Assembly: GCF_024436065.1 (NCBI RefSeq)
Contig: NZ_JANFNS010000001.1
Span: forward strand, 186,001-250,000
DNA length: 64,000 nucleotides
Reading direction: 5' to 3'
DNA from: Saccharibacillus sp. JS10
GTDB taxonomy: Bacteria; Bacillota; Bacilli; Paenibacillales; Paenibacillaceae
Position numbers and translations under genes: made by a program. The notes below the pieces were generated by a model. That model searched no databases, was not told the DNA's origin, and was given only the letters and a program-made list of their open reading frames with translations. This document shows, piece by piece, positions 42,334 through 51,453 of the stretch; positions within the stretch are counted from its first letter, which is position 1, and each line of letters begins with the position of its first letter.

Positions 42334-45141
42334 ATGATGTTAAACAAAATAAATCTATCTGGTAGTTGGCAAATGACTTTGGACGAACAGCAACAAGGAT
42401 TCCCACAATCGTTTGAAGATGAGATGGAACTGCCAGGTACGACTTCACACGCACGAAAAGGAAAACGAAATGACGAAAAGTTAACCGGATCTTTAACCGA
42501 TACATACAAATTCGAAGGCTCCGTCTGGTTTCAAAAAGAAGTTGAGCTTTCCGAACATTCGGCAACTCAGACGATATTTTTGCATCTGGAACGGACACGG
42601 ATCACGACGGTATGGGTGAACGGCGAAAAGATCGGAAGTTGCAATAGCCTGAATGCACCGCATATTTACGATCTGACAGGCAAGCTTGCCGCAGGTTCGA
42701 ATACGCTCACGATTCGAGTAGACAATATCGGCTATCCGACCAAAGGCGGTCATATGACTTCCCCGGATACGCAAACGAATTGGAATGGCATCACAGGTGC
42801 GATCGAACTACAATTTTACGGAGAATCGCGTCTGGAGACACTTCGTACCTATCCGAATGGTGCAGAGAAAAAAGTTCGAATTACAGCGAAGGTTGCAGGG
42901 AAACCGGCAGCAAAACTTCGCGTCTCGGCAGAAAGCTTTAACGGTGAAAACGTGCATACGCCGAGTTCAGCAGAATTTGATCTGAATGGATCTGAGGTCG
43001 AAGTTATTTATGACTTGGGACAAGAAGCACGTCTTTGGAGCGAATGGACGCCCGAATTATACCGTCTGAAATTAGAGCTGTTAGAGGCTAACGGAGCTGT
43101 GGTTGATACGACAGAAAATGTGCTTGGGTTGCGCGAGTTCAAATCAGCCGGCGATAAATTCGAAATCAATGGAACACGAACCTTTTTACGCGGTAAGCAC
43201 GACGGGCTGATCTTCCCGTTGACCGGATATGCGCCAACGGACGTGGAAGAATGGGTACGGATTTTGAATATTTCCAAATCCTACGGTATGAACCATTATC
43301 GGTTCCATACCGCATGCCCGCCGGAAGCCGCGTTCGTCGCTGCGGATCTGCTGGGCATCTATATGGAGCCGGAATTGCCGTTCTGGGGAACGGTGACGGA
43401 GCCGGGCGAAGACAATCACAACCAAGCCGAACAAGACTATTTGATTCAAGAAGGATATCGAATTTTAGAAACTTTCGGTAATCATCCGTCGTTTGTTATG
43501 TTCTCGCTGGGGAACGAATTATGGGGCAGCCGGACGAAGATCGATTCGATTTTAAAAGGATACAAAGAATTCGACGAACGCCCGCTATATACGCAAGGGT
43601 CGAATAACCATCAATGGGTACCGGAGCTTTTGGAACATGACGATTTCTTTTGCGGAGTTCGTTTTACGCGCGAGCGGTTGTTCCGAGGTTCGTATGCGAT
43701 GTGCGATGCGCCGCAAGGTCATGTTCAAGTCGGCGTGCCAAGTACATTGAGAGATTATGATCAAGACATTGATCCGCCGAAAGTGGCATCGACCGATATC
43801 GAAGACAGCGGGAAAAAGCAAATTCAGATTCAATACGGCACGGAAATGAAGACGGTTGAAGCGGAAGGCGATGGCGGAGAATGGGTATCGCCGCTTCCGG
43901 TTATCTCGCATGAGATCGGTCAATACGCGACATTCCCGAATTTTGACGAGATCGAAAAGTATACCGGTTCACTGCAAGCCGAAAATTTCAAGATTTTCCG
44001 CGAACGTTTGCAAGAAAAAGGATTGCTTCATCTAGCGGATGCTTACTTCGAAAATTCCGGTAAGCTTGCGATGGAATGTTATAAAGAAGAATTGGAAGCG
44101 GCGCTTCGTTCACGTAAATTGGCAGGATTCCAACTGCTTGATCTGCAAGATTTCAGCGGGCAAGGAACAGCTTTGGTCGGTGCGCTAGATGCTTTTATGG
44201 ATTCCAAAGGGTTGATCAGCGAGGAAGATTGGCGCTCGTTCTGTGATAATGCGGTATTGTTAGCGCGTTTTGCGACGTATAACTGGACGGGCGGCGATAC
44301 ATTCCGTTCAGACGTCGAACTCAGCTGGTATCGTGGGCAAGCACCGGGCAGTGTAGAAGTGAATTGGTCTCTGCATCATAATAGTAGCGCGATCGGTGAA
44401 GGCACCGTTCAAGCTGATATCACTCAAACGGGCGATTTGTTCCAACTTGGACAGATTGAATGCACATTGCCAGATGTAGACCAGATGCAGCAAATTCAGT
44501 TGACGTTAAACCTTAAGGGTACAGATGTCTACAAAAATTATACGTTGTGGATCTATCCGGCTCAGCAAAAAGCAGATTTCGATGGAATGTATCTGTTCGA
44601 CAGCTTAACGGAAGAAGCGGAAAAAAGATTGGCAGAAGGCGAAAAAGTAGTGCTGATGCCGAATCTGTCCAAGCTTCAGCATTCGATCGAAGGAACGTAC
44701 GCGGCTGACTTCTGGTGTTTCCCCATGTTCCGTTCGATCTCGGAAAGTATGGAGCGTAAAATTCCAGTCGGTACGCATGGTCTGTTGATCTCAAAAGAAC
44801 ATCCAGCGCTTCAAGAATTCCCAAGTCAGACCCATTCTACCTACGCATGGTGGAACATTGTGATGAATTCGCGCTCTGTCATTATGGACGATATGCCTGC
44901 AGAATGGGAGCCGATTGTCCAGACGATCGACAATTTCGAACGAAATCATAAGCTTGGATTGCTGCTGGAGTGTCAGACGGGAGGCGGTCGCTTGCTCATC
45001 TGCAACGTCGATGCCGATGCCGCGAAGCAATCTCCTGATGGTCGACAGTTTTTGAGTAGTGTATTCAATTATGTCCGTTCCGAGAGTTTCCAGCCGACTG
45101 TAAAGATTGAATTGCAGCAAGTGAAAGCCTTGATGAATTAA
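42334..45141 (+). CDS. GH2-family glycoside hydrolase (beta-galactosidase-like)
   Basis: A protein of about 935 residues with GH2 architecture: sugar-binding domain (about 1-190, LSGSWQMTLDEQQQGFP... WFQKEVEL), immunoglobulin-like domain (about 195-290) and TIM barrel. The acid/base Glu is in MFSLGNELWGS and the nucleophile Glu in PVISHEIGQYA. The C-terminal third has no recognised name. There is no signal peptide, so it is cytoplasmic. Three adjacent ATGs occur (42331, 42334, 42337); AGGAG favours the second or third. Activity could be galactosidase, mannosidase or glucuronidase. Confidence 0.88.
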   Translation: MMLNKINLSGSWQMTLDEQQQGFPQSFEDEMELPGTTSHARKGKRNDEKLTGSLTDTYKFEGSVWFQKEVELSEHSATQTIFLHLERTRITTVWVNGEKIGSCNSLNAPHIYDLTGKLAAGSNTLTIRVDNIGYPTKGGHMTSPDTQTNWNGITGAIELQFYGESRLETLRTYPNGAEKKVRITAKVAGKPAAKLRVSAESFNGENVHTPSSAEFDLNGSEVEVIYDLGQEARLWSEWTPELYRLKLELLEANGAVVDTTENVLGLREFKSAGDKFEINGTRTFLRGKHDGLIFPLTGYAPTDVEEWVRILNISKSYGMNHYRFHTACPPEAAFVAADLLGIYMEPELPFWGTVTEPGEDNHNQAEQDYLIQEGYRILETFGNHPSFVMFSLGNELWGSRTKIDSILKGYKEFDERPLYTQGSNNHQWVPELLEHDDFFCGVRFTRERLFRGSYAMCDAPQGHVQVGVPSTLRDYDQDIDPPKVASTDIEDSGKKQIQIQYGTEMKTVEAEGDGGEWVSPLPVISHEIGQYATFPNFDEIEKYTGSLQAENFKIFRERLQEKGLLHLADAYFENSGKLAMECYKEELEAALRSRKLAGFQLLDLQDFSGQGTALVGALDAFMDSKGLISEEDWRSFCDNAVLLARFATYNWTGGDTFRSDVELSWYRGQAPGSVEVNWSLHHNSSAIGEGTVQADITQTGDLFQLGQIECTLPDVDQMQQIQLTLNLKGTDVYKNYTLWIYPAQQKADFDGMYLFDSLTEEAEKRLAEGEKVVLMPNLSKLQHSIEGTYAADFWCFPMFRSISESMERKIPVGTHGLLISKEHPALQEFPSQTHSTYAWWNIVMNSRSVIMDDMPAEWEPIVQTIDNFERNHKLGLLLECQTGGGRLLICNVDADAAKQSPDGRQFLSSVFNYVRSESFQPTVKIELQQVKALMN

Positions 45142-45166
45142 AAGGTAATAATCGATCAGAGCTCAA

Positions 45167-45218
45167 TATCAAAAGCCCTCGTTGTCCGTATATGGCGGAT
45201 ATCGGGGGCTTTTTGATA
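45167..45218. terminator. Bidirectional terminator between GH2 and molybdoenzyme genes
   Basis: TATCAAAAGCCC and GGGCTTTTTGATA form a long stem with A and T tracts; shared by the convergent genes. Confidence 0.88.
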
Positions 45219-45227
45219 CAGCTTTAA

Positions 45228-47687
45228 TTAGGTTTGATCTTGTTCCTGAACCCGTGTCTTTTTAAAATCGGTTCGTTGAGGCGAATAAGGTTGAATCGGT
45301 ACATTGATCATCGAGATTGGAACCTCCAGTTCTCTGCCAACCTGGATATCGTAAGGTGTCGTCATAGCGTTAACCCGAAGCAAATCTTCGGTACTCATCT
45401 GGTATTGCTCCGCAATATAGTCGAGGGTTTCACCGTCTGCGACCAGATGTTGCTGACGTAATTTCTCGATTCGACAAGCCGATTGCTTGAATGTCGGCTG
45501 CTTCGATAACGGATCGACAAAGTCGGCGGTCAGATCGTTTGCCGCTTGATTACTTTCCCAACTCCCGAAATGGAACGGAACGAATACTAGACCCGGCTGC
45601 ACCGCATCGCCAATTTTAGCCGGGACTTCGATCTGTCCGCGTGGAGAAACGATCCGAATCACTTCGCCTTCGATAATACCTAGTTTCTGCGCGTCTTTTT
45701 CGTTCACTTCAACATAGCCGTGCGGCGCAGCAGCTTGAAGATACGGCGAACGTCCGGTTTTGGTGCGCGTATGCCAATGCCATACTAGACGTCCGGTTGT
45801 TAGCCACATCGGGAAATCGGCATTCGGTTGTTCGGAAGGTGGATTGTAGCGCGTCGCATGAAAAATCGCCCGTCCGTTGGCTTGTTTTTGTTCATATTCA
45901 GCTCGGGTCAAAGCTCGTCCGGTGAACTGATTTTTAGTATAACTTTGTGCATAATCCGTATCCGTCGCAAATTTGAAATCTTCGTACAAACGAACGGTAC
46001 CTTCGGGATTGTCTGCTGTAGCCGGCCAGCGTATGCCGTTTTGCGCTTCGAGCTTGGCGTAGGTCATACCGGTCATATCGCTTGGACGTCCCCGTGATAC
46101 TTTTTTCCATTCTTCGAAGGCTGCTTCAGGAGTGGTGTACTGAATTAACGGTTGACCGTCTTTGTCACGGAAATCCATACGTTTGGAAAAGTCGAGCAAA
46201 ATATCCAGATCGCTTCGAACTCCTTCGGGTGGATTCACCGCTTTGCGAAGCAGGTTAATCCGGCGATCCGCGTTCTCCATCGTACCTTCTTTTTCGCCCC
46301 ACATCGCCGCCGGCAAAATAACATCGGCAACTTTTGAAGTTTCGGTCAAAAAGTGATCTTGCATAATCAAAAATACTTTGCCCAATGCCGCACGTGCTCG
46401 TTTTCGATTCGGCAACGAAACAAGCGGATTCGTCCCAATATTCCAAAAAACATCGATCTGATCTTGCTCGATCATTTCTAATTGTTCTTCGATGCCTTTT
46501 TCCGGGCCAGCAGGTAATTTGCTTTCGTCTACGTTCCATAGCTCCGCCATTTCTTGCAAATGCTGAGGATTCATCGGATTGCGGTTCGCCGGATACGTTC
46601 CGACGCCGCCAACGGTCCGATTCGACGAAGAACTAGGTTGCCCTGCCATATGCAAAGGCCCGCTGCCCGGTTTGCCGATCAAGCCGCGTACCAAGTGCAT
46701 ATTGTTGATCGCCACGCAAGCAGTGGTCGCATCCGCGCTTTGAAAAGCGCCTTGAAGCGTCGTCGTGACAAGGGATGGCGTCTCGGATAAGATGCGCCCG
46801 GCTTCAAGCAACGTATCGACCGGTATTCCTGTGATCTCTGACGTATACTCCGGTGTCCACGGTTGCAACGCTTCATACATATCTTCGTATCCAACGGTAT
46901 ATTGCGCGATAAATTCTTCGTCGGCTGCGCCATTTTCTAGCATCATACGAAGTAGCCCATTCAGTAGCGGAACGTTGGTTCCGGGGCGCAGCTGCAAATG
47001 CAGATCCGCACCACGCACGGTAAGCGTTCGGCGGGGATCGACAGCAATGATATAAGGTTTGCCTGTACGGGCTTTACGATCCATGATCCGTTCATGCAGC
47101 ACAGTTCCGGTCTCCGCCACGTTATGGCCGAACAACGTCAGAGTCTCTGTCTGGTCAATATCTTCGTAAGAAGCAGGAGCACCGTCCGCCCCGAACGATT
47201 GCAGCAAACAAAATTCTGTCGTTGCGGTGCAAAGCCGTGTATTGGCATCCAAAAGATGTGTGCCTAGACCGGCGCGTCCGATTTTGGCGATTGTATAATA
47301 GTCTTCCAAAAAAGCTTGACCCGTCGAATAGATCGCGATGCCGTTAGGTCCTTTGTCCGCTAAAGTCTGTTTCATCTTAGATACGATCAGATTCATCGCT
47401 TCGTCCCAAGATGCGGGAACCAATTGACCGGCTTCATTGCGGATCAGCGGAGAGAGTAGACGATCAGGGCTGGAATTGGCTTGCCATTGATGTTCGCCTT
47501 TCGGTCCAAGTCGTCCGCGGTTGATCGAGTGGTTCGCGTTCCCGCGAATCCCGACGATTTTTTCGTCTTTGACCGCAATCTCGCAACCGCAGCCAACCGA
47601 ACATAGATTGCAAGTGCTATATACCCAACGGTCCACTTCGCCTTGACTATATACGTTCATATCGATGCGTTCTTTTTGCCAGCTCAT
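45228..47687 (-). CDS. Molybdopterin oxidoreductase with C-terminal LysM domain
   Basis: An 819-residue enzyme. The N-terminus holds STCNLCSVGCGCEIAV (4Fe-4S cysteines C-x2-C-x3-C), but the usual fourth Cys of GRLCxKG reads GRLGPKG; an extra Cys in GCGC might substitute. The Mo ligand is probably Cys in ANTRLCTATTEF, and domains with ILPAAMWGEKEGTMENADRR and WLTTGRLVWHWHT follow the NasA/FdhF plan. Residues about 747-791 (DGETLDYIAEQYQMSTEDLL, VGRELEVPI) are a LysM domain. No Tat or Sec signal. It overlaps the upstream gene by 4 nt. Substrate unknown; nitrate or formate chemistry are possibilities. Confidence 0.88.
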   Translation of the reverse strand: MSWQKERIDMNVYSQGEVDRWVYSTCNLCSVGCGCEIAVKDEKIVGIRGNANHSINRGRLGPKGEHQWQANSSPDRLLSPLIRNEAGQLVPASWDEAMNLIVSKMKQTLADKGPNGIAIYSTGQAFLEDYYTIAKIGRAGLGTHLLDANTRLCTATTEFCLLQSFGADGAPASYEDIDQTETLTLFGHNVAETGTVLHERIMDRKARTGKPYIIAVDPRRTLTVRGADLHLQLRPGTNVPLLNGLLRMMLENGAADEEFIAQYTVGYEDMYEALQPWTPEYTSEITGIPVDTLLEAGRILSETPSLVTTTLQGAFQSADATTACVAINNMHLVRGLIGKPGSGPLHMAGQPSSSSNRTVGGVGTYPANRNPMNPQHLQEMAELWNVDESKLPAGPEKGIEEQLEMIEQDQIDVFWNIGTNPLVSLPNRKRARAALGKVFLIMQDHFLTETSKVADVILPAAMWGEKEGTMENADRRINLLRKAVNPPEGVRSDLDILLDFSKRMDFRDKDGQPLIQYTTPEAAFEEWKKVSRGRPSDMTGMTYAKLEAQNGIRWPATADNPEGTVRLYEDFKFATDTDYAQSYTKNQFTGRALTRAEYEQKQANGRAIFHATRYNPPSEQPNADFPMWLTTGRLVWHWHTRTKTGRSPYLQAAAPHGYVEVNEKDAQKLGIIEGEVIRIVSPRGQIEVPAKIGDAVQPGLVFVPFHFGSWESNQAANDLTADFVDPLSKQPTFKQSACRIEKLRQQHLVADGETLDYIAEQYQMSTEDLLRVNAMTTPYDIQVGRELEVPISMINVPIQPYSPQRTDFKKTRVQEQDQT

Positions 47688-48115
47688 CGCACGCCTCCTG
47701 TTTGTGGACGATAAAGTACAGGAATTACATATTTGCTTGTATCGTCGCCATACGTATTTTCGATTTCGGTTGCGGCTTCGGTCAATATTTGTTTGATTTT
47801 AGGGAAACGGTTTTCTAATTTAGCTGCTTCTTTAGAGTCTTCGTGATCTATCCAATCTACAGCACGTCTCCATGCGCGAAACGTAGATTCGACGATTTCA
47901 TCGTTGAGATACACGATCGAACAATCCGTTCTGAAATCTTCCAAACGAACATCGGTTTTCTGTAACATTGGCAGAAGATTACGCAGCGCTTTTTGCTCAT
48001 CTTCCAATGCCGTGCGAAACAAAATGACGAGAGGATGGCTCATATCGACGGTTTCTTTTAATACCTGTTCAACTTCTTCAAGTACGGAGCCAAAAAGGGT
48101 ATAGAGTTTACTCAT
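47684..48115 (-). CDS. Hypothetical partner of the molybdoenzyme, 143 residues
   Basis: Not recognised. Start 48115 is fixed by AGGAGG 5-6 nt upstream (ATG after AGGAGGCATAAA); the frame is open a further 33 codons without a ribosome binding site. It is mostly helical and acidic (EEVEQVLKETVDMSHPLVI, DEIVESTFRAWRRAVDWIDH). Its stop overlaps the start of the molybdoenzyme by 4 nt, so both are made together; a chaperone or maturation role is a reasonable guess but unproven. Confidence 0.75.
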   Translation of the reverse strand: MSKLYTLFGSVLEEVEQVLKETVDMSHPLVILFRTALEDEQKALRNLLPMLQKTDVRLEDFRTDCSIVYLNDEIVESTFRAWRRAVDWIDHEDSKEAAKLENRFPKIKQILTEAATEIENTYGDDTSKYVIPVLYRPQTGGVR

Positions 48116-48155
48116 TTTATGCCTCCTATTCAGTCGCTTCTTATTTTGAAAGTTT

Positions 48156-48167
48156 TTGTGCGCACAA
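48156..48167. promoter_or_regulatory. Perfect palindrome TTGTGCGCACAA (candidate GntR-family operator)
   Basis: A 12-bp perfect palindrome in the divergent space, 41 nt from the start of the molybdoenzyme partner gene and 148 nt from the GntR-family start. Length and symmetry fit a GntR/FadR-group operator; which gene it controls is not known. Confidence 0.5.
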
Positions 48168-48314
48168 TTATGTATGCTCAAGATTACATACCCGGATTGT
48201 CTTTGGGTTAACAAAAAAAAGCGAAATGTATCAATAAGGATTGATTTTCATATACATATGCGATATATTGCATACGTAGAGATTGTTGCTTTGTTAAGCA
48301 AAGGAGGCATCTCA

Positions 48315-48992
48315 TTGCCCGTTCCTCAAAATTTTAAAGCGCCGGCACGTATTTCTGCAAAAGAAAAAGCGCTCACACAAATTCAACGCTGGATTGTTGA
48401 CGGAACGCTTCAGCCGGGAGAAAAATTGCTGGAAGCGGAACTGAGCGAATCGCTTGGTGTGAGTCGTACGCCGATCCGCGAAGCTTTTCAACTGCTTGAA
48501 GTACAAGGGCTGGTTGCTACTTATCCAGGGAAAGAAACGAAAGTGACAGGAGTCGAAAAAGGCGATATTCTTAAGTTGTATTCGACTTTGGCGGCATTAC
48601 ATGCTTCAGCTGCGGAAGTGGCTGCAGAGCTTATTTCTCCACAGCAAATCCAACGTCTGATCGATTTGAACGCAGAATTTGCACATGCGGTGAGCAGTGA
48701 CCAACCGTATTTGGCGATGGAGACCGACGAAGAATTTCACAAGGTTATCGTGGAACTTTCGAATAATCCGTACACGGCAACGTTCAGTGATTCGCTTCAA
48801 GTACATATCCGTCGATTCAAATACGTGTTTTTGCAGCAACCGATCGATTCGACGCAAGCTTCGGTAGACGAACACGTCGCGATTATTGCGGCTTTTCAAA
48901 ATCGAGATGCCGCCGCTGCACATGAAGCCATGAAAAAAAACTTAATCCGTCCTATGCGTGAACTGGAACACCTGATTGATACTTTCAATTGA
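48315..48992 (+). CDS. GntR-family regulator (FadR subgroup, FCD domain)
   Basis: A 225-residue regulator. Residues about 15-80 form the winged HTH (LLEAELSESLGVSRTPIREA, FQLLEVQGLVATYPGKETKV) and about 95-220 the FCD effector domain with possible metal ligands in DEEFHKVIVELSNN and HVAIIAAF. The start is TTG at 48315 with AAGGAGG 7 nt upstream; an in-frame ATG further up lacks a ribosome binding site. FCD regulators respond to organic acids. It is followed after 15 nt by ilvD. Confidence 0.88.
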   Translation: MPVPQNFKAPARISAKEKALTQIQRWIVDGTLQPGEKLLEAELSESLGVSRTPIREAFQLLEVQGLVATYPGKETKVTGVEKGDILKLYSTLAALHASAAEVAAELISPQQIQRLIDLNAEFAHAVSSDQPYLAMETDEEFHKVIVELSNNPYTATFSDSLQVHIRRFKYVFLQQPIDSTQASVDEHVAIIAAFQNRDAAAAHEAMKKNLIRPMRELEHLIDTFN

Positions 48993-49007
48993 TAGGAGCT
49001 AATCCAC

Positions 49008-50711
49008 ATGGAAAACAACAACGAAACCAAAAAAGACCTGAGAATCCGCAGTAAAGTGATCAGCGAAGGCGCAAACCGCGTACCGAACCGTGCGATGCTG
49101 CGTGCTGTAGGTTTTACCGACGAAGACTTCAAAAAACCGATGATCGGCGTAGCCAGCACATGGAGCGAAGTCACGCCATGTAATATGCACATCAACGACT
49201 TGGCTTTCCAAGCGAAAAAAGGCGTTAAAGACAGCGGCGGCGCGCCACTCGTGTTCAATACGATTACGGTATCCGACGGTATTTCGATGGGTCACGAAGG
49301 TATGTTGTTCTCGCTGCCAAGCCGTGAAGCAATCGCCGATTCGATCGAAATCGTAGCGGGCGCGGAACGTTTTGACGGGATTGTAGCTGTAGGCGGATGT
49401 GACAAAAATACACCGGCTTGCCTCATGGCAATCGGACGTCTGAACGTACCTTCTGTGTATGTATACGGCGGCACGATCCAACCGGGTATCTTGGACGGCA
49501 AAAAAGTCGATATCGTATCGGCATTCGAAGCTGTTGGTCAATATCAGGAAGGCAAGATCACGGACGAAGAATTGAAACAAGTCGAATGTAGCGTATGCCC
49601 GGGCCCTGGCGCTTGCGGCGGTATGTACACAGCGAATACGATGGCTGCTTCTGCGGAAGCGATGGGGATGAGTCTTCCGGGTTCGTCTTCGACGCCTGCG
49701 ATTTCTCCAGATAAAGCCGACGAGTGTGAAAGAGCGGGAGCGGCAGTTCTTAACTTGCTGGAAAAAGACATCTATCCTCGCGACATCATGACCAAAGAAG
49801 CTTTCGAAAATGCGATCACAGTCGTTATGGCTCTTGGCGGTTCGACTAACGCATTCTTGCACTTGCTTGCAATGGCGCATTCGGTTGACGTCGACCTGAC
49901 GTTGGACGATTTCGAACGTATCCGTCTGCAAGTGCCGCATTTGGCTGACTTGAAACCAAGCGGTCTGCACGTTATGCAAGACTTGAACGATATCGGCGGC
50001 GTACCGGGCGTCATGAAATTGCTGCTCGAAAAAGGACTGCTGCATGGCGATTGCATGACAGTAACCGGACGTACATTGGCAGAAAACCTTGCGGATATGC
50101 CATCGCTGCAAGAAGGGCAAGACGTGATTCGTCCATTCGACAACCCACTCAAGCCAAACGGCCCATTGGTTGTATTGAAAGGTAACTTGGCTCCGGACGG
50201 AGCGGTAGCGAAAATGTCGGGTATGAAAAAATCCCGCTTTACCGGCCCGGCAAAAGTCTATGACAGCGAGGACGAAGCAACAGAAGCGATCATGAAAGAC
50301 GAGATCAAAAAAGGCGACGTGCTGGTTATTCGTTATTGCGGACCTAAAGGCGGCCCAGGTATGCCGGAAATGCTTTCGGTTACTGCGATGATCGTCGGTA
50401 AAGGTCTGGGCGGCGAAGTCGCATTGATGACAGACGGACGTTTCTCCGGCGGTTCGCACGGTTTCGTAGTGGGTCACGTTTCGCCGGAAGCGCAAGTCGG
50501 AGGACCAATCGGCCTGCTTCGTACAGGCGATATGGTCACTTTCGATAGCGAAAGCCGTGAAGTGACCATGGACGTGAGCGAAGAAGAATTGGCGGCACGT
50601 AAGAACGCTTGGGTACAACCACCGCTGAAAGTAAAAACAGGCGTACTGGCAAAATACGCACATCTGGTTTCTTCCGCTTCCAAAGGCGCGGTAACCGATC
50701 TGTTCGAGTAA
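49008..50711 (+). CDS. ilvD: Dihydroxy-acid dehydratase IlvD
   Basis: A 567-residue enzyme close to Bacillus IlvD. The Fe-S cysteines are in CDKNTPAC and [17 protein letters not shown], with the first cluster Cys in VTPCNMH. It converts dihydroxyisovalerate and dihydroxymethylvalerate to the keto acids of valine and isoleucine synthesis. It lies outside an ilv operon, behind a GntR-type gene and before a sugar acetyltransferase gene. AGGAG lies upstream of the ATG. Confidence 0.92.
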   Translation: MENNNETKKDLRIRSKVISEGANRVPNRAMLRAVGFTDEDFKKPMIGVASTWSEVTPCNMHINDLAFQAKKGVKDSGGAPLVFNTITVSDGISMGHEGMLFSLPSREAIADSIEIVAGAERFDGIVAVGGCDKNTPACLMAIGRLNVPSVYVYGGTIQPGILDGKKVDIVSAFEAVGQYQEGKITDEELKQVECSVCPGPGACGGMYTANTMAASAEAMGMSLPGSSSTPAISPDKADECERAGAAVLNLLEKDIYPRDIMTKEAFENAITVVMALGGSTNAFLHLLAMAHSVDVDLTLDDFERIRLQVPHLADLKPSGLHVMQDLNDIGGVPGVMKLLLEKGLLHGDCMTVTGRTLAENLADMPSLQEGQDVIRPFDNPLKPNGPLVVLKGNLAPDGAVAKMSGMKKSRFTGPAKVYDSEDEATEAIMKDEIKKGDVLVIRYCGPKGGPGMPEMLSVTAMIVGKGLGGEVALMTDGRFSGGSHGFVVGHVSPEAQVGGPIGLLRTGDMVTFDSESREVTMDVSEEELAARKNAWVQPPLKVKTGVLAKYAHLVSSASKGAVTDLFE

Positions 50712-50717
50712 TTGCTG

Positions 50718-51305
50718 ATGAATGAGAAAGAAAAAGCAGCGGCGGGTCTGTTATACGATAACAATAACGACCCGCAACTGATTCGCGAACGCAATTATTG
50801 CAAATCGCTTTGTTTTGAACATAATCAGTTGAATCCGCTAAAAATTACCGAGCGAGAAGAGATGATTCGGAATATTGTCGCAGAAGCCAAAGGACCGTTT
50901 GTCATCGAACAACCTTTTTATTGCGATCTGGGTTATCATATCGAGCTTGGACGGAATTTTTTTGCGAATCATAATTTAGTGATTTTGGACTCGGCAAAAG
51001 TGACTTTCGGAGACAACGTATTTATCGGTCCGAACTGCGGATTTTACGCAGCGGGTCACCCGCTTGATGTCGAACAACGTAACGCAGGGTTAGAGTATGC
51101 GTATCCAATCACCGTTGGCGACAACGTCTGGTTTGGAGGACATGTCTCGGTATTGCCGGGTGTGACGATTGGTTCGGGAAGCGTGATTGGAGCGGGTAGC
51201 GTGGTGAACCGCGATATTCCGCCGGGCGTCATCGCCGCGGGTAATCCATGCCGCGTGATTCGCGAAATTACGGAAGAAGATCGAAATAAATACAATCGAG
51301 ATTGA
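50718..51305 (+). CDS. Maltose/galactoside O-acetyltransferase family protein
   Basis: A 195-residue left-handed beta-helix enzyme. MNEKEKAAAGLLYDNNNDPQ is the Maa/LacA N-terminus; FYCDLGYHIELGRNFFANHN, GPNCGFYAAGHPLD (catalytic His region) and the hexapeptide strand VSVLPGVTIGSGSVIGAGSV follow. It transfers acetyl from acetyl-CoA to sugars. It starts 7 nt after ilvD with a weak ribosome binding site, so coupling to ilvD translation is likely. Confidence 0.9.
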   Translation: MNEKEKAAAGLLYDNNNDPQLIRERNYCKSLCFEHNQLNPLKITEREEMIRNIVAEAKGPFVIEQPFYCDLGYHIELGRNFFANHNLVILDSAKVTFGDNVFIGPNCGFYAAGHPLDVEQRNAGLEYAYPITVGDNVWFGGHVSVLPGVTIGSGSVIGAGSVVNRDIPPGVIAAGNPCRVIREITEEDRNKYNRD

Positions 51306-51315
51306 GTATAAAAAG

Positions 51316-51354
51316 AAAGACGTATATCCGCTTAGGCGGATGTACGTCTTTTTT
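51316..51354 (+). terminator. Intrinsic terminator after the acetyltransferase gene
   Basis: AAGACGTATATCCGC and GCGGATGTACGTCTT pair (one G-U or mismatch) followed by TTTTTT. Confidence 0.88.
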
Positions 51355-51366
51355 GTTGAAGCAAGC

Positions 51367-51386
51367 TTGACATGAAACGCGTTTCA
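51367..51386 (+). promoter_or_regulatory. -35 box with LacI-type palindrome in the spacer
   Basis: TTGACA (51367-51372) is followed directly by TGAAACGCGTTTCA (51373-51386), a 14-bp perfect palindrome of the LacI/GalR type. It fills the spacer to a weak -10, so a bound repressor would block polymerase. It differs from the CcpA cre consensus at its centre. Confidence 0.6.
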
Positions 51387-51410
51387 ACATGTACCATTAA
51401 CTCGAATCTT

Positions 51411-51438
51411 AATAAATGATCTTTATAAAGTGTGGAAA
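51411..51438 (+). promoter_or_regulatory. Shared leader element, second copy
   Basis: AATAAA-N-GATCTTTATAAAGTGT-N-GAAA, 26 of 28 positions identical to 38406-38433 upstream of the ROK regulator. Both copies end 14-15 nt before the start codon. Confidence 0.6.
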
Positions 51439-51453
51439 TAGAGGAGGAGTAAG

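Noticed and set aside
48116-48314. T-box or other amino-acid leader in front of the GntR-ilvD unit
   Set aside because: No T-box sequence (AGGGTGGNACCGCG) or terminator/antiterminator pair was found.
48999-50663. 554-codon open frame antisense to ilvD
   Set aside because: It mirrors the ilvD codon pattern, is rich in Arg, His, Phe and Cys with no domain, and lacks a ribosome binding site. Long antisense frames are common opposite biased genes.
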